Positions 1 to 14,299 of a stretch of DNA of 64,000 bases are shown here, piece by piece; position 1 is the stretch's first letter; each line of letters begins with the position of its first letter. Both the position numbers and the translations under genes were made by a program. This stretch comes from Rotaria sp. Silwood1. Taxonomy: Eukaryota; Rotifera; Eurotatoria; Philodinida; Philodinidae. The stretch spans positions 47,878-111,877 of the forward strand of contig CAJNOP010000186.1 in assembly GCA_905250075.1 (NCBI GenBank). Direction: 5' to 3'. A model generated the notes under the pieces. It had not been told where the DNA came from. It ran no database searches and was given only the letters and a program-made list of their open reading frames with translations.

Positions 1-2231
1 TAAACATCATTTATTGATGAAACATCTTTAATTGATGATGATGATGATGATGTATCTTGAATAGAAGGTTGTAAGTTAAAATCAAGACGAAGAGCCTGAA
101 AAAAAAAGGTAAATGATTTTTCATAAATGATCGTAGATTCATGAATGCTTGTTATATTTTTCACAAGAGTAGAAAACTTGATAACAAACTTTTAGAAAGA
201 TCGTACAGAAAAATTAGTTTTTCTGTTAAGAGAAGTAGAACTCATCGATTCGAAATTTTCGCATCATACTTTGATATATTCAATAAAATTTTCTTATCGG
301 GATAGGGTAATTATCCCGAAAATACAACGTAATTTCTCTCAGATTTTTGTATCCGATGACTAGTACATCCTACATGTGCTTCAGAAATCTCACGAACTCG
401 GCTGAGAAGAAGTGTTGACATGCATATTGAAAATATACAACTTTTCTATGCTTTTAGCAATGTCAAAATATATAATATATAATCTGACTAAGCGATAGAA
501 TCGTTTGAAGTAATACTATTCTTAAATCTGCCCTATAATAAATCATACAATAACTAGAGTAAAATAATGTTAAGTTGAAATACATAAGTATGAATATCAT
601 TCTGTCTTATGTATGAATAGTTTTGCATTAAGTAGTTGTTTCGATAAAACTCTTATTTAATTAATCATTTTATAATTAACTTTTCATTGAATTCCCCTCA
701 TCAGTTCTATCCTATTTTTTGAATATGTTTCATTTAATTAAATATAAAAATCTTACACTTGTTAAATTTTCATTTGTTACATTGATATTAAATTTTGTTT
801 GTGATAAATATCCTGATGCTGTTACTGTTATATTATGTAAACCGGGTAATAATAAACGCCAATAAACACCATATTTAATACTACGTACAGGATGAAGAAT
901 ACCTTCAACTTGAATTAATGCACCTGAAATACCTGTTTGTGTTCCAGCATCACGAATAAAACCTTTTATACCAAGATGACTCTAAATAAAATAAATCTAT
1001 TATCTTTCTATTTTCTTTTTTTTTTGTTTTTACTGACCATTTCTATATATGAAAGTAATGCTTCTCTATTATTATCCCATTCTTTTTGTAGAAGACCATC
1101 TTGAGGTGATGGATATTTACAACAACTTAATTCCAATGTTATTTCAAATGCATTACTATGTAAATAATTAAAATCTTGCATACCACCTGATACATCATAC
1201 CAATTTGCACCATTTGTTATTCCTCCAGAAAATTCTGCAGCACATCCTTCGCCTAATCAATCAATCAAAAAGAAAAAAAATATATATATATAGATATATA
1301 GATATTTTTTTTCTGAAATACCTTTAGCCATTGTTAAATGTTTATCAGCATAAGTTCGTGCTAAATATCGAAATAATGAATCATCTGGTGATTGTCCATA
1401 TGTATGAGGAGTATGATGAATTGTTTCATCATATGGATATGAAGCAACAAGTGAACCACCATGTAAATTAGCACTAAGAACAAAATTTTCTTTTAATATC
1501 CATTTCATAAGAGCAATTGTTTCTGGTTGTCGATCATAAAAAATATCCGAAATAGTACCATTGTTTGATTTTTTAAGTGGTTGAAATTGTGATGGAAAAT
1601 CTCGATTAAGATCAATATCATTTGCATTACCTCGACCACGAAGTTTACGACTATCACATAAACCTTCAGTTGAACTTTCAAAACCATCCTATGTTTTAAA
1701 AACAAAACAAAAAAATACAATTAAAAATTTGTTGTTTTTTTTTTTGTTCGGTTTGTTATTTACCGGATTCATTGTAGGCATGATATAAATATCTGTTGTT
1801 GATAATAAACGATTAATACGTGTATCGGATTTTGAATTTAATAATAAATAATAGATTAATGCTATCATCATTTCACGACCAATAGCTTCATCACCATGCA
1901 TATTTGCAACATATTTAAATTTTGGTTTTAATAATTCTTTTTCATCTTGTTCTTTTTCAATATCACTTATAAGTGGAGATGTAAGATGTACAACAAATAA
2001 ATTTCGACCAGTAACACTTTTACCAATATTAAATACTTGAGCAATTTTTGTATAATTCTTTTCCCATTGTAGTAAAAGTCGATCTAATTCACTATAATGA
2101 TGATATTTTTCAAGTAATGTATAAACAGCTGTATCTTTTTCAACTTTTAATGGTGATGAACGTTGACAATGACTGCACAACGAATAGATTAATATTATTA
2201 GAAAAGAAAGCCAATGATGACTTATATACAT
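1..2231 (-). CDS. M14B metallocarboxypeptidase, CPM/CPD-like (3' end missing)
   Basis: Secreted or membrane zinc carboxypeptidase of the regulatory (N/E) subfamily, which removes C-terminal basic residues from peptides. Exons on the minus strand: 2231-1764, 1688-1322, 1252-1038, 981-757, 95-1; all joins stay in frame and give at least 456 residues. Residues 1-22 form a hydrophobic signal peptide. Zinc ligands are H112 and E115 (in HGDEAIGRE) and H232 (in LHGGSLV). N184-R185 bind the substrate carboxylate, Y297 is the tyrosine of the active site, and E319 in [13 protein letters not shown] is the catalytic Glu. That last motif is closest to vertebrate carboxypeptidase M. A transthyretin-like beta domain follows (about residues 331-410). 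All catalytic residues are kept, so the enzyme should be active. The gene runs off the left edge, so a single-domain CPM/CPN type cannot be told from multi-domain CPD. Confidence 0.92.
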
Positions 2232-5200
2232 GATGATCTTAACACAAAAAAAAAATGAATATTCTTGAATAAAGTTAATGCAGGTGTATGCAAAGTCGGA
2301 GAAGCAAAAAAAAAAGATTAACGAACAACAGACGGTACGATTCTCATATCACACAATGGAGAAAAAAAAAACTTGGTCGCAAAAAATTTTCTTTTTTTTT
2401 CTTTCTTTTCAAATGATTGTTTTCTCTTATAGATAATAATATGACCCTTAGCATCAATAAGTACAGCAAAAAAGAGTAACTTTCTTTTGAATTAATGTAC
2501 ATGAAACACATAGGCTTATGCAAAAAAAAAAAATAAATTCACCTAATTTACAACAATGTGCAAAAAAATTCTTTGTTTTAAGGTAAAATATCTGTAACAG
2601 ATGAATGTGACAATGAATCACTGAAGAAGGAAGAGATATACATATAAAAGCTAATTTTTAGTCATAAAGCTATTTGATCCTTAGTGTAATAGAATCCATT
2701 CACTAGATAAGACCTTGTCTTCACTCGAATCTTCAGGTAGTATTATTTTCGAATAAAACAGACATTCGTATTCACATCGTAGTTATTGCGCCAATAAAAA
2801 GAAAGATTGTGCCTCCATATAATGTAGGCGACATGTATATGTTTAATGCATAGTTTCAAAATGAAATCTTTGATTTCTCATTTCTTAGCAATTGAAGAGG
2901 AATCTATAGGGAATTATATTCAATAATAAGTTTATTATATGTCTATTATTTTATGTTTGTAACACTCAAAAAAATAAAAATAAAAACTCTCATCAGAATA
3001 CCTCATACAGTGCAAAAAATCTGATATTTCAACTCTTTCATGTCGAACGATGTACACTAAGAATAAATTTGTTAAATCTTATTTGTTTGTTAGTTACATG
3101 TGTCAAACTCAAAAAAATATATTTCAAAGAAATAAATGATGGGCCCTATCGATATAACAAATGCAATTAATAAAATATGTGTCAGGACTCCATGTGGGAT
3201 GGGAAAATGCCATCCCATCCCATAAGATGGGATGAAACGATCCCTTCTTATTTTTTCTTATGAAGTATAAACTCTAGATACGATAGGTAATACAGTAGTG
3301 GATTTAGGGGGAGTACTGAGAAGTAACCATTTCCTTTCGTCTAAACTATCTTTTGATTTTTCTCAGTTGAACACGATCAAAAATGAAATACTACGATCTC
3401 TAATTTGACTTTAAAAACATTTTTAGTATTTATAATCGCTCTCATTCACCAACGTTCTACATTCGCCATTGAAGTAATAGAACTTATTAGACTCTTGTCG
3501 TTGAATTGTTTTATCAAAATAGCAAGTTTTGTTTCTTTCTATCTTGTTTTATTTTTTTTATGTAAAAACTTCACTATTTTTATAGAAATTTAAGCAATGA
3601 AAAATAAATATTGATTTTTGCAAAGTTTTCTATACTTTATGATAGTTCAAAGTTTTGAATACTCCATCAAAATGTCTATTGATTATCTGGATAACATGTC
3701 ATAGCCATCAAGAATCTTATTATTAAATGGTAGATCCCCCCTACTCACCGAAGTACAGCTGTCTCATTGTTTTTCTTGTTCGTTCTACTTTTTGCTTAGT
3801 TCTGCGTTCACATAAGCACCTATCACAATGCTTCCAGCTAATTAGTTGATTAAATTTCTGTCACATTGAATGACATATCGGTATAGTTTTTCATCCATCA
3901 GTCATCGAATTAGTATAAATATCATGTAAAGCGTCAATAAACGTAGTTGTTTCATCTCCAAACTAATTCTTGTTACGTTTCTATATTGTTTAGTTTATAC
4001 AATAGAGAAAAACACTCACAATTTTCTTCATTTTCAATCTTTGTAATGACTTTTTCTTTGATTGACTATAAGACGAACGATATGATTATATTGACATTAA
4101 AAATAGTAGTTTTGGGATAGTTTCAGTTGAGTTTTCATTGGTAAACAAAGACTATCAGAAAATGTTTGAAAGTATAGTTTACCAACAAGCATTGTTTCCA
4201 TTGACTATTTGTTTTTAGAAGAAGATAGTTAAGATGTTACAAGATTCTTTTTAGTATAACAATCAACTGTGGTGGTAAACATTATTTTGAACCTTATTAC
4301 AAACATAACCAAAAACTGCTAAACAAAAAGAAAATTAATTATTAAAGCCTATCTTAGTCATTTGCTCATCGGACATACGTCGAAGAAGGATTTGAAGAAA
4401 TTTAATCATGTTTTTTCTTTTATAATATGAACTAGTTTTCTGTAGAAATAATTATAACTATAATTTTTATTCATATTCTATAAAATTATGTTTCGAGGAA
4501 ACAGTTTCATTCTTAAACAATGTTGGATTTCGCTCTTGACATACATGTGTGTTGCAATCTTTCTCGATTAATAACTATTAAAGATCTTGATACACAAGTT
4601 GTCACATTAACTTTAAATTTTAAAAGTATCAGATAGTATAAGTATGGAACTATCTGTAGAAGCACTGATTGAAACAGTTGACACATAGTTGAAAATAAAA
4701 AAAAAACAGAAATTTCTACTTTTCGAAAAGATATTTAGAACATATCTGCAATGAACGTGTAGTTTTCCACGTTTTTAAGGGTTCCGGTGGTACTCAATCG
4801 ATATTGTTCGAATTCGACTCAGCTAGTCACATGTGAAAGATTATGTAACAGCTGAATGTAATGTTTGGGCAACAGTTGCATCTATTATGACAGAGTACAA
4901 TATGACTTTTCCATTTCTTAACGACAGTAACAATGCGACCTTCTTTAATAAACAATGAAATAATCTAAACTTCAAAATGTTATCCTTATCAATGAATATG
5001 TTCATATGCCATCAACTTTAGAAACACAATCGAGCATTTAACATACAGCCAGATTGAAGTTAATTCATCTCTATAAATTTTCATTTAATTTGAATTAAAT
5101 TTTCTAGGATAGAGACAGTTTATAGTTTTAGTCGAAATATCGATAATAAAACTTCATCATGCTTATAATAAAAACATCAAGTCGATGTATTTGTTTTTCA

Positions 5201-5749
5201 TACATTTATTATTCAAGGCTCATAAAACCATTCTTGTCGTTAAACTCATCCATGATAAAAATACGGAACAGTCAGATTTGAAATGATATTTGTTTTAAGA
5301 AGAAAAAAGAGTCTAATATACATAAGATCTATATTCTCAAATGTAAAAAACAAAATTTGTGTGGTTTGTTAATCGAAAGCTCAATGTTATAAATTTCTTA
5401 GCCATGAGTATTGAATTATCCAATTGAATCATTATACTCGATACTAGCGACAATTATATTAATTAAAATTCTATTTATCAATAACATGAAAATAAATAAA
5501 TATCATTTATATAATAATAATTAAATTAAAATATTTCAAATCATAAAAAAAAAATCAATTAGCCGATTGGAGAATCAATACTTATTGAAAATGGCAGTCT
5601 TATGAAGTAGCATATGACGAAACTATTGAAAAAGAAAAATAATAAACAAATATCGATGATCAAAAAACAAAAAAAAGAAAGAAAATTTAAATCGTTTTTA
5701 TTTTTATTTTTTAGATTGATTGTTTTTTTTTTTCTTTCAATGTAGTATT
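2232..5749. other. Intergenic gap between two diverging genes
   Basis: About 3.5 kb of AT-rich DNA between the divergently transcribed carboxypeptidase and the NUFIP1-like gene, so it should hold both promoters. I see no convincing ORF, tRNA or mobile element. A small hairpin of GGGATGG/CCATCCC type lies near 3197-3225. Just before the NUFIP1-like start codon a pyrimidine tract ends in ATGTAG (5741-5745), which may be the acceptor of a 5'UTR intron. Confidence 0.5.
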
Positions 5750-8700
5750 ATGGGAAAACATCGTCATAAAAAATCATTTTATGATGTTGATGAAGATGAA
5801 TTACAATCATCTAATAAACATAATCATCATTGTCGTCGTCATTCATGTAATAAACAAAATGAAACAAAACAATGTGTACCATCGATATTATCATTTAATA
5901 ATAGTAAAATTGATGATGATGAAGCTGCTTTACAATCACCACCAGTTAAAAGACAACGATTATCATCAAATAGTTCACAATCTCCATCAAAAATTTTATT
6001 ACAACTTATTGAAAATCCTGAATTTTTATCAAATGTTGGTCCTAAAGCAAAAGAATTTGCTGAAACAGCTCGACAATTACTTGCTAAACCTAATTTAGAT
6101 CCAACAACACAACAAATTATTTGTGCTATGGCACAGGTTAGCATTGTTTTATAACAAAGATCTTAAATAGATTTTTATAATAAAAATTCTTTTGATTAAT
6201 ATGAAGTTTTATATTTCATAATAAGAAGAATATATTGTTTATGAATTTCCGATGAAATGAACAAATGATACAAATATCTATCGAATTTAATATATAGTAA
6301 ATAGCAAAATTATTCAACAAAGTTTCTGTAATTGTTAGAAACAATACAAATAATGATTCAATTATTAAATTTTCAAAGACAAGGATTCAACAGAACCAAA
6401 AGACTAGTTTTTTAATACTTGAAATGATTAAAATATAATTTTATTTAGACTACATAGAACGATAGAGTAAACGATTCTCTACAAAATTATATATCTTCTA
6501 GATTTTTAGTTGAAAAACAATAATTTAATTGAAGGTCAAATATTGTTTGTTTTTTTTGTATCAGAAATTGAAAAAAAGAACGATTATAGAAGCTTTCGAA
6601 ACGTTACTGTAGATCTAAACAAAATTATATTTTTTTATCGTTCTAGGTACTGAAAATTTAACCTGTTTATATGTGGTGTCGTTGTCTTTGAAAATTTGTT
6701 TTCTCTATTTGAATTACTATTTTTGCATTATTTCTAGCGCTTACAACATTAGAAAATAAACCTTGTTGAATCATTTTAGTGATCATATATGTTGAAGGAA
6801 AGTTTTATGTATGAATTGATACCATTTTTACACATAACTAATTATATACATAGATAAAATCGATTGCAAGAGTATTCATTGTTTTTTTAAATCATATTCT
6901 ATTTTATAGGCAGCTGTAAATGTTGGTAAACGTCTTAATTCATCATCATCAACACCAGCTGATCAATGTGTTGATGAAATAAGTATTACAAATAGTACAA
7001 TATATTCATCATCTACACTTCTTTCACCAACATTATCAAATACAAGTAGTTCATCAACATCAAATACTCCTCAACAACAATATAATTCAATTAGTATATT
7101 AAATGATGAAAATAAAACATTAATAGAACCTGAAAGTGATGAAGATATTCTTATTAAACAAATGATTGAACGTGCAATGAAATTAACACAACAAGGTGAT
7201 ACTCGTCATGCACAACATTTACTTGGTATTATTCATGAAAAATTATCAAATAAACGAAAACGTGCTGCTGCTGCTGCTGCTGCAGCTGCAGCTGTTATTA
7301 CTAATACAAATTGTATTGATAATGAAAAATTAAAAATTTCATCTTCAAATGATTTTCATACATTAACATCATTATTAAATGAAGATTCACAAAATAGTAA
7401 TAATAATAATAAAATATCACCTACAGAATCAGAACAGTCGGTACGTTACAAAAAAAAACAAAATTAAATATAAATAGAAAACTAAACTATTTGATTAATT
7501 TAGAATGATTATCAAAATACATGTTATTTTTCATATCCACCTCCACCACCACTTCCACCACCACTACCACCACCACCATTACCAGATATAAATTCAATAA
7601 TATCACCATCAATTTCAGTACCACCTATAGAACAAGTTCAAGAACTTCTATCAAATCCATCTGAAGTACAAGATATTCTTAAAAAATTATTTGGTAATAA
7701 TGATAATCAAAAAATATTTCCACCAGAAGAATATCAAATACAATCTCATTTAACATCATCATCATTATTTCATTCTCAACCTCCTATTTCATTTAATAAT
7801 AATCTAATGTATTCATCATCTAGATTAAATAATAATAATCAACTATTACGAATTCCATCATTACAATCAACAACAACTGATTCTCAACCTTATAATTCTT
7901 CATTAGCATTTATGCAAGGTAATCGACGTAATTTACCACCATTACAAACACATGAACGATGTTTTTCATCTTCAAATAATAAAAATAAACAACAACAACC
8001 TAATCGATCATTTTCATTTTCATCATCATCATCATCATCATCAAATAATAATAATGGAATTATGCCATTACTTGCTAATACTACATCACCATCATTAATA
8101 AGTGCACCACCACTTATGAAAGTTAATCCAAAATTTTCATTGACATCACCAACTTCATTGGAATCAATTTCATCACATTGGCCAAATAATAATGAACAAC
8201 AACGTGGTTTTCATCCATTTTGGTGTGCTACATGTGCACTTGGCTTTCCTCATCAAGTTGCTTATCAAGATCATTTACGAAGTCATATTCCAGTAAGACA
8301 TTTGATTAGGTTTCTTTTATTTGCTGATATATTTTCTTAGTGTAATGTTCCTGGTTGTTCATATACAGCATCGGAACAACTCGTTCGAATTCATCATTTA
8401 AATGTAAATATCTCATCAGTTTATTATTAGCCATTTGCATTGCGACTACGGTCGTTACCCAAAAAACAAAAAAAGAAATGTTTTTCACAACATCCTTTCC
8501 TAAAAAAAGCTAGAAGAATAACTCAAAGATGGAACCGATTAGTTCAATACAGGTTTTAGAATTATCAACCCGCAGATAAATCGATCATCATCGATGTTTT
8601 ATTATTAGTTTTGGTCTTTGTGTCCCTATTCACATATAGAATAGTACGACAACTGATCAGTCTAATGTCAGACCGACTGGTCTGGTTCCATTTCTTGAGT

Positions 8701-9013
8701 AAAACTTTATTTTAACCTTAAAGATACAATAATCTTCGACGAAGAAACATACTGTACATTGATCATGATCAATGTATAACATTTTTCTCTATTCGAAGTT
8801 ATTCTATCCTGTTGCGAAAATCTTTTCTTTTGGTTATGACCGTGATCGCGATGCAGATCTCTAGTGTATATATATATATTTTAGATTCATGAAAATAATC
8901 TACGTAATCGAATGAGTAATAATATAGTACATCAAACACGTCCCATGTTTCATCAACAACAATCATTAGAACCACCACCACCACCACCACCATGGCCATT
9001 AATGCGCATGTAA
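5750..9013 (+). CDS. NUFIP1-like protein with two C2H2 zinc fingers
   Basis: Exons 5750-6136, 6910-7440, 7504-8292, 8341-8403 and 8885-9013, all joined in phase 0, give 632 residues. The N-terminal 500 residues are low-complexity (Ser, Asn, Pro, and a poly-Ala run from a CTG/GCT repeat near 7263). Finger 1 (about 547-567) is C-x2-C-x12-H-x3-H. Finger 2 (570-592) is C-x4-C-x12-H-x3-H and is split by the last intron. This tight pair, CATC..HLRSH followed by CNVPGCSYTA..HHLNIH, resembles human NUFIP1, an RNA-binding adaptor in box C/D snoRNP assembly. The conserved NUFIP stretch that normally follows the fingers is not visible, and the C-terminus is a short Pro run. An alternative last splice (donor 9010, acceptor 9092) changes the end to INMM with stop at 9105. 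Family assignment is moderate; presence of a gene is near certain. Confidence 0.72.
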
Positions 9014-12000
9014 ATGATTGATTAGAAATATCATATGGTATATTAAATAAATTGATTGTATTGTATATAAAAATTCTTTCTTGTTTTTCTAGAAATATGA
9101 TGTAAATCATATTTAACTGTGTTGTGGTAACGTAATAGAATTGATATTGTGAAAAATCAAAAAAATGTTTTGTTTTTTTTCTTTTGAATGTAGAATTTGT
9201 GATAGATACTTAATATGGCTTTCGATGATCATGATATTAAAATTAAAATGGTATGTCGTCGTTATAAAATCGCGCGTCTTGTTTTTTTTCTTCTTCTTTT
9301 GTTTCTTCTATCCGGTTGTTGTGGTTTAACTACTATTGTTTAAATAAGAATTTCGTTTCTTTTTTTTCGTTCGTTTTTCTATCTTGTTCAACCTCATCAA
9401 CACATTGTATTTTAGCGTTATTAGAATGTTTTCTTTTTTTGTTTTTCTCGTGTTCATGTTCTCTTTTTTTTTTTTTGTTTTTGTTTCTTCTTTTCATGTT
9501 ATATTTTGCCATGATCAAGTTCTTCATTGATTGTTTTCTTTAACTGTTCTTTCTATCTCTCGAGTAGAAAAAACGAAAACGTTGAAGTCACAAAAAACCA
9601 AACAAAAGAAAAATTGTGCTACGTTTAACGTCAAATTTCTATTGTATTTGTCTTATTTAATGAGAATTCATTATTGTGACAAAGGATTATTCAGATTGAT
9701 TATATGTATAACTGTCTTTTGTTTATGATGAAAAATTTTTTTCATAATTTGATTCTTAATTAAGAATCATATCATTTGTTTTTAGACATTTAGGTTTACC
9801 CATCTTTACCATAAATAAATCATATATGGATACTGATACTAATGAAAATTTTCCCTCGTCGGTTATAGTTAGTTTTTTTTTTTCTCTCTACTTAAGACTT
9901 ATCATCCATTATCGAGTCCTCTCAGCGTTCATAGTATTATAGACTTGCTAGATTGTGTAATGAAATCTATGCTGATATATTAGTTTCAGTTGAGAATCTT
10001 TTTTTGTTTTATAACTTGAATAGGATGGATTGAAGTTGATTTTTGAAATAGCTTTAGTTGACTATAAAATTTATATTCAAATATCCAAAATTGTTTTCTA
10101 TATAGTTAAGACTAGTGAACTCAAATCTTTCAGACTACTTTTTGTGCTAAACATTAAACATTTCTTTTTCTTAATGTTTCTATGAGAGCTTTTTGTACGA
10201 GATAATCGTATAATTGATAAGCAACAGTCAGATTATAAAACTACACAAACTTCAATAAATATTATTATTTTATATGTTTGAATATAAATTTAATGTAGTT
10301 TATTTTAAAGAAATTTTTGAAATATATCTAATCTGAATTTGCTATTTCTAATAATTAAATCCGAGATTATTTTACATTTTGAAACTACTTAGGAAAAGAA
10401 ATATTTGTATAAAATTAAAAGAAAATATATATGAAATTCTATATGGAAACCTTTTTCAGATACCTCCCTGTTGATTTGAATGATATTTCACCTATATATA
10501 CTATATATTGTGTTCTAATAATAATAATAACCCGAAAAGGATTTGGGTTCCCATGGATATTTCTTTAAGCTATTGAATTTTTAATATGTCTATTTTCTAG
10601 AGATTCAAGATTTTTAAAAAATTCGTAGTTTTGAATTTGAATCTTAAATTTTGTGCACATAGAGAACTCAACTAGACGAGCTTACATGAAAAAACTTCAA
10701 AAGTTTTGAACAAAGACTCTTTGAGTTTTCAATCTTTCAGAAACTGTATCGTGTATACACACTATCGATGAAAAAAAGTTCTTATCTTGAAGAGACTTTG
10801 TTCAAAATTTCTGATTATTTTGTTTTTAATGAAAATCTGTCTGGTTGAGTACTCCATATGAGAAAAATTTTAAATCCAAATTCGAGAATATGAGTGTTCC
10901 GAAAGCTTGCGGCCTCTAGAAAAGTCATAACAAAGATTTGCTAGCTTAATTAAATATGAATTGGAATCGAAGTTCTTTTAGAGTTTTTATTAATACACTT
11001 TGTAGTATCTATAGACAAAAAAACAATCATTCAAATTGAAAGAGGACAGCTAGAAAAAGGTTCTTTCGTTAAGAGACAAATTGACTTAAGTATTCAAATG
11101 CAACAATATTTTACGATATCAAGGATAAGAACTTTTTCACTATGATTTGTATTTGTTAATCATAAAAGATCTTAACTCTATCTACAAGTTTAAAAACAAA
11201 AGTGAAGTTTTTTAGTAATTCTATAATCTTGTAGGAAGATTTATTCTTGCAAAGACAACTAACTATGATATTGATAATAATCATCAAGTAAATTTGATAA
11301 GGGTGTTAAGAATTTGTACTCACTGATATAAATAAGTTTAAGATCTTCTTTTAATAATTAATTATTAAATATTATATTTATGTTTAAGAAGAGAATATAT
11401 GTTATGAAAAATACGTTGAGCTTGCATATTCTCTCAAAGATTTAGTGTATTCTGTTTGGGGAATATCAATGCAGTAGATGAATGGAATATTGTTTTTTTT
11501 TTATTTTGATTTTTATTCATAAGAACGAGATTAGCTTTCAATTTTTTGATAGTAATTTATTGTATATTTTCACAAAGAAATCTGTTATCAGAGAAAAAAG
11601 GATGATTTTTTAATGTAGAAACAGTAAATATTCTGAAATATCTCTTTATAAAATGGTAACTTGATGTATGCGTTTTTTCTGACCGTCCAAGAAAAATGTG
11701 GCATTTTCAAACTACTCATTTCGTAGATTCGGTTTACAAGTTAATAATATTCATCAATGTAGTTGTGGATTTCCAATACAATACTATTCGGATAACTTTT
11801 CAGCTCTTATGCATATGGTTTATTGGCTTATCTTTTTTTGTTTCTATAGAGTTCGTTTTCTCTTTCTTATATTTTGTAACTTTTATACGCGTGCATTAGT
11901 GAGAACTTTTGAAAAACATTCTAAACTTGGTTCTTTTTGTTTAGGTAATGAACACGTGCTCACTCAAGGTAAATGATTAATGATAATGTGCAGGTAAGTA

Positions 12001-13279
12001 TGACTGTTAGCTAAACATAAAAATTAACTTGATGTAAGAGAACAGATGAAATATCTTTGTCTTGAATGATTACATCACGTTGACATATGATCGGATTTTT
12101 CGATCCAACCAGTCATTTCATATAATCGAACATCGAAGAAAAAGTCGAATGCATTACAATATTCTTCTTATTCGATTTGACATGCATTTCAAGGTGAACA
12201 TTCAAATATTGTCAATGAAATAAAACATTTCATGAAAATTCAGTATGGTATAAAAAAAAAAAGAATAGTCACTGTTGAATTCACATTTGTCACTATCAAT
12301 TAATCGATTATCAATATTATTCATAGTGGATATGGCACACAAAGTTGTTGAAACAATTTCAATCATCTGTGAATGTTGATGGTTCTACGAATGAGAGAAT
12401 ATTTCAGAGAAGTCAAAATTTATTAATTGATTTTCATACCATTCTTACTCAGATTCAATATACTCTTTGAAAATGTTTATCTTTCCTTGTTTTGCATCGA
12501 ATAGATCATTCATCATTGACTAAAAATGATATTCACTGAGCGTTGTCATTATATCGATTTACTAATACAATGAAGAAGTGATAGACTTTGTTTCATCTTT
12601 AGAATATTACTATAGGTAATAAGCTAGGAATATGAAATCATGTGTGACAACGACAATTTATATTGGAATAAATGAGGAGAATTTTATAAGGTGGTTAATA
12701 ATCGAATAAATTTAGTTTTATTAAAGATTTTTCATGAGTTAAAGAGTATTGAAAGTGAATTTTTTTATTAAGTTTTTCTAAACATCTTTTGAATTAGCCT
12801 GCCAAGTCAAACAATGAGACGGTAAGATCTCACAAGATCGTACGTCTAATCATTTAGTCTGAACTTTTATAAATTGTCTTTCGTTCCTGTACAAAAGCTA
12901 TTAGCATAAATTCTGGGTGATTAAAATGTGAAACAAAATGTATATGCTGTAGCTATTCACAAGAGAATTCTTTATTCTATCTATGTTGGACTATATTTCT
13001 TCCTTATCTTTCTACGTAATTATCCAAAAATGGAATAATTCATATTTTAAAACAAGGCGTTATTGCTATTCAGTCTTTGATCGTATATGAAGAACGCCTA
13101 TCGCGCTGTCTTTAAGAAGAAGAGTATGCTCAAGTGTCTACCTCAATACATTAACACTTTTTTTTAGATTGTGTTTCACAAAAACTAACATTATCCGATT
13201 ACTTATGAAGCATATCATTTGCTAACAAATAAAATTCCTTATATTTTATTTCCAATTTTATAATTTTCAGATAGAATAA
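9014..13279. other. Intergenic gap, no gene recognised
   Basis: About 4.2 kb of AT-rich sequence. Poly-pyrimidine runs near 9290-9540 create spurious ORFs. An open frame at 11698-11976 followed by GT-rich donors (GTAAATGA, GTAAGT) is the only coding-like piece; its product matches no family I know and lacks an identifiable partner exon. The last bases, 13243-13270, look like a pyrimidine tract plus CAG acceptor for a 5'UTR intron of the next gene. Confidence 0.4.
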
Positions 13280-14299
13280 ATGCTTTTACGACGAATTATC
13301 TGTTTTCATTATCCATATAAAAATCTTTCACATCGTCATGCTTCATCAACAACGAGTTTAGTAAGTATATCAACAAATGATAATGACCAAATTTGCCGTA
13401 TTAAATTAAATAATCCACGTCAACGTAATATTCTTTCACTTGCAATGATCAATGATTTAATCAAAGCTATTGAAGATAATGAACAACGTTCACGTGTTAT
13501 TATTCTTACTGCTGGTGATCAAACTGTATTTAGTTCTGGTCATAGTCTTAAAGAATTATCTGAATTAAGTAAAACAAAAGCATGTAATTCTGTCTTTAAT
13601 CGATGCACTGAACTAATGTTAAAGTATATATCATATATTTTAATCAAAATAAAATAAAATAAAATTACAATTATCAATTGTTTTTTTCTGTTTTCGTTTT
13701 TTGAAAGAGTTCGTCAATTATCTATTCCTGTTATTGCTGAAGTATTTGGTTTAGCTGCTGCTGCTGGTTGTCAACTTGTAGCAAGTTGTGATATTGTAGT
13801 AGCTGGTGAAAATGCATCTTTTTCAGTTCCTGGTGTTAAACATGGGTAAATATCAATGATTTATTGAAATTTATTATTATTATGTTTTTTTGGTTAAAAT
13901 TCTATTTTTAATAGATTATTTTGTATTACACCAGCTGTTGCTGTTCGTCGATCGATTACAAATCCAAAATTATCTTCATTAATGTTGTTTACTGGTGAAC
14001 CAATATCAGCAAAAGAAGCTTATGATCATGGTCTTGTTAGTCGTGTTGTTGGTGAAAATGATTTAGAACGTGAAACAAATAAAATTGCTCAACAAATCTG
14101 TGCACATAGCCGATCAGTTGTTGCTATTGGTAAAAAATATTTACAAATGAAAGATGAAAAAGATGATCTGCTTAATGATTATCAAATAGCAACACGTGGT
14201 ATGCTTGAAAATCTTGAACTTAAAGATACTCAACATGGACTTGAGTCATTTATTAAAAAAACACGTCCAACATGGACACATAAAAATGATAAAATTTAA
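13280..14299 (+). CDS. ECHDC3: Enoyl-CoA hydratase domain-containing protein 3 (mitochondrial)
   Basis: Three exons (13280-13623, 13708-13845, 13915-14299) with 84- and 69-bp introns code for 288 residues, close to the ~300 of vertebrate ECHDC3. The first ~25 residues are basic and hydroxylated without acids ([14 protein letters not shown]..), fitting a mitochondrial presequence. The crotonase fold is clear: the oxyanion-hole segment [11 protein letters not shown] (about 83-93) is diagnostic of ECHDC3, and the second oxyanion strand is [15 protein letters not shown]. The stretch [21 protein letters not shown] and the C-terminal helical part complete the family match. The sequence around the start (CAG acceptor nine bases upstream) suggests a 5'UTR intron. 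The family is tied to fatty-acid metabolism and insulin sensitivity in vertebrates; its exact reaction is not settled. Complete and apparently functional. Confidence 0.95.

Noticed and set aside
5839..6144. Minus-strand and alternate-frame ORFs over the NUFIP1-like first exon
   Set aside because: Shadows of the real exon, which has start, splice sites and continuation.
9316..9543. Hydrophobic ORF resembling a membrane protein
   Set aside because: Arises from T-rich/TTC runs; the same tract gives a Lys-rich ORF on the other strand, so it is composition only.
11698..11976. Open frame of 92 codons followed by plausible donors
   Set aside because: Hydrophobic middle and no recognisable family; no matching acceptor exon found on either side, so not listed as a gene.
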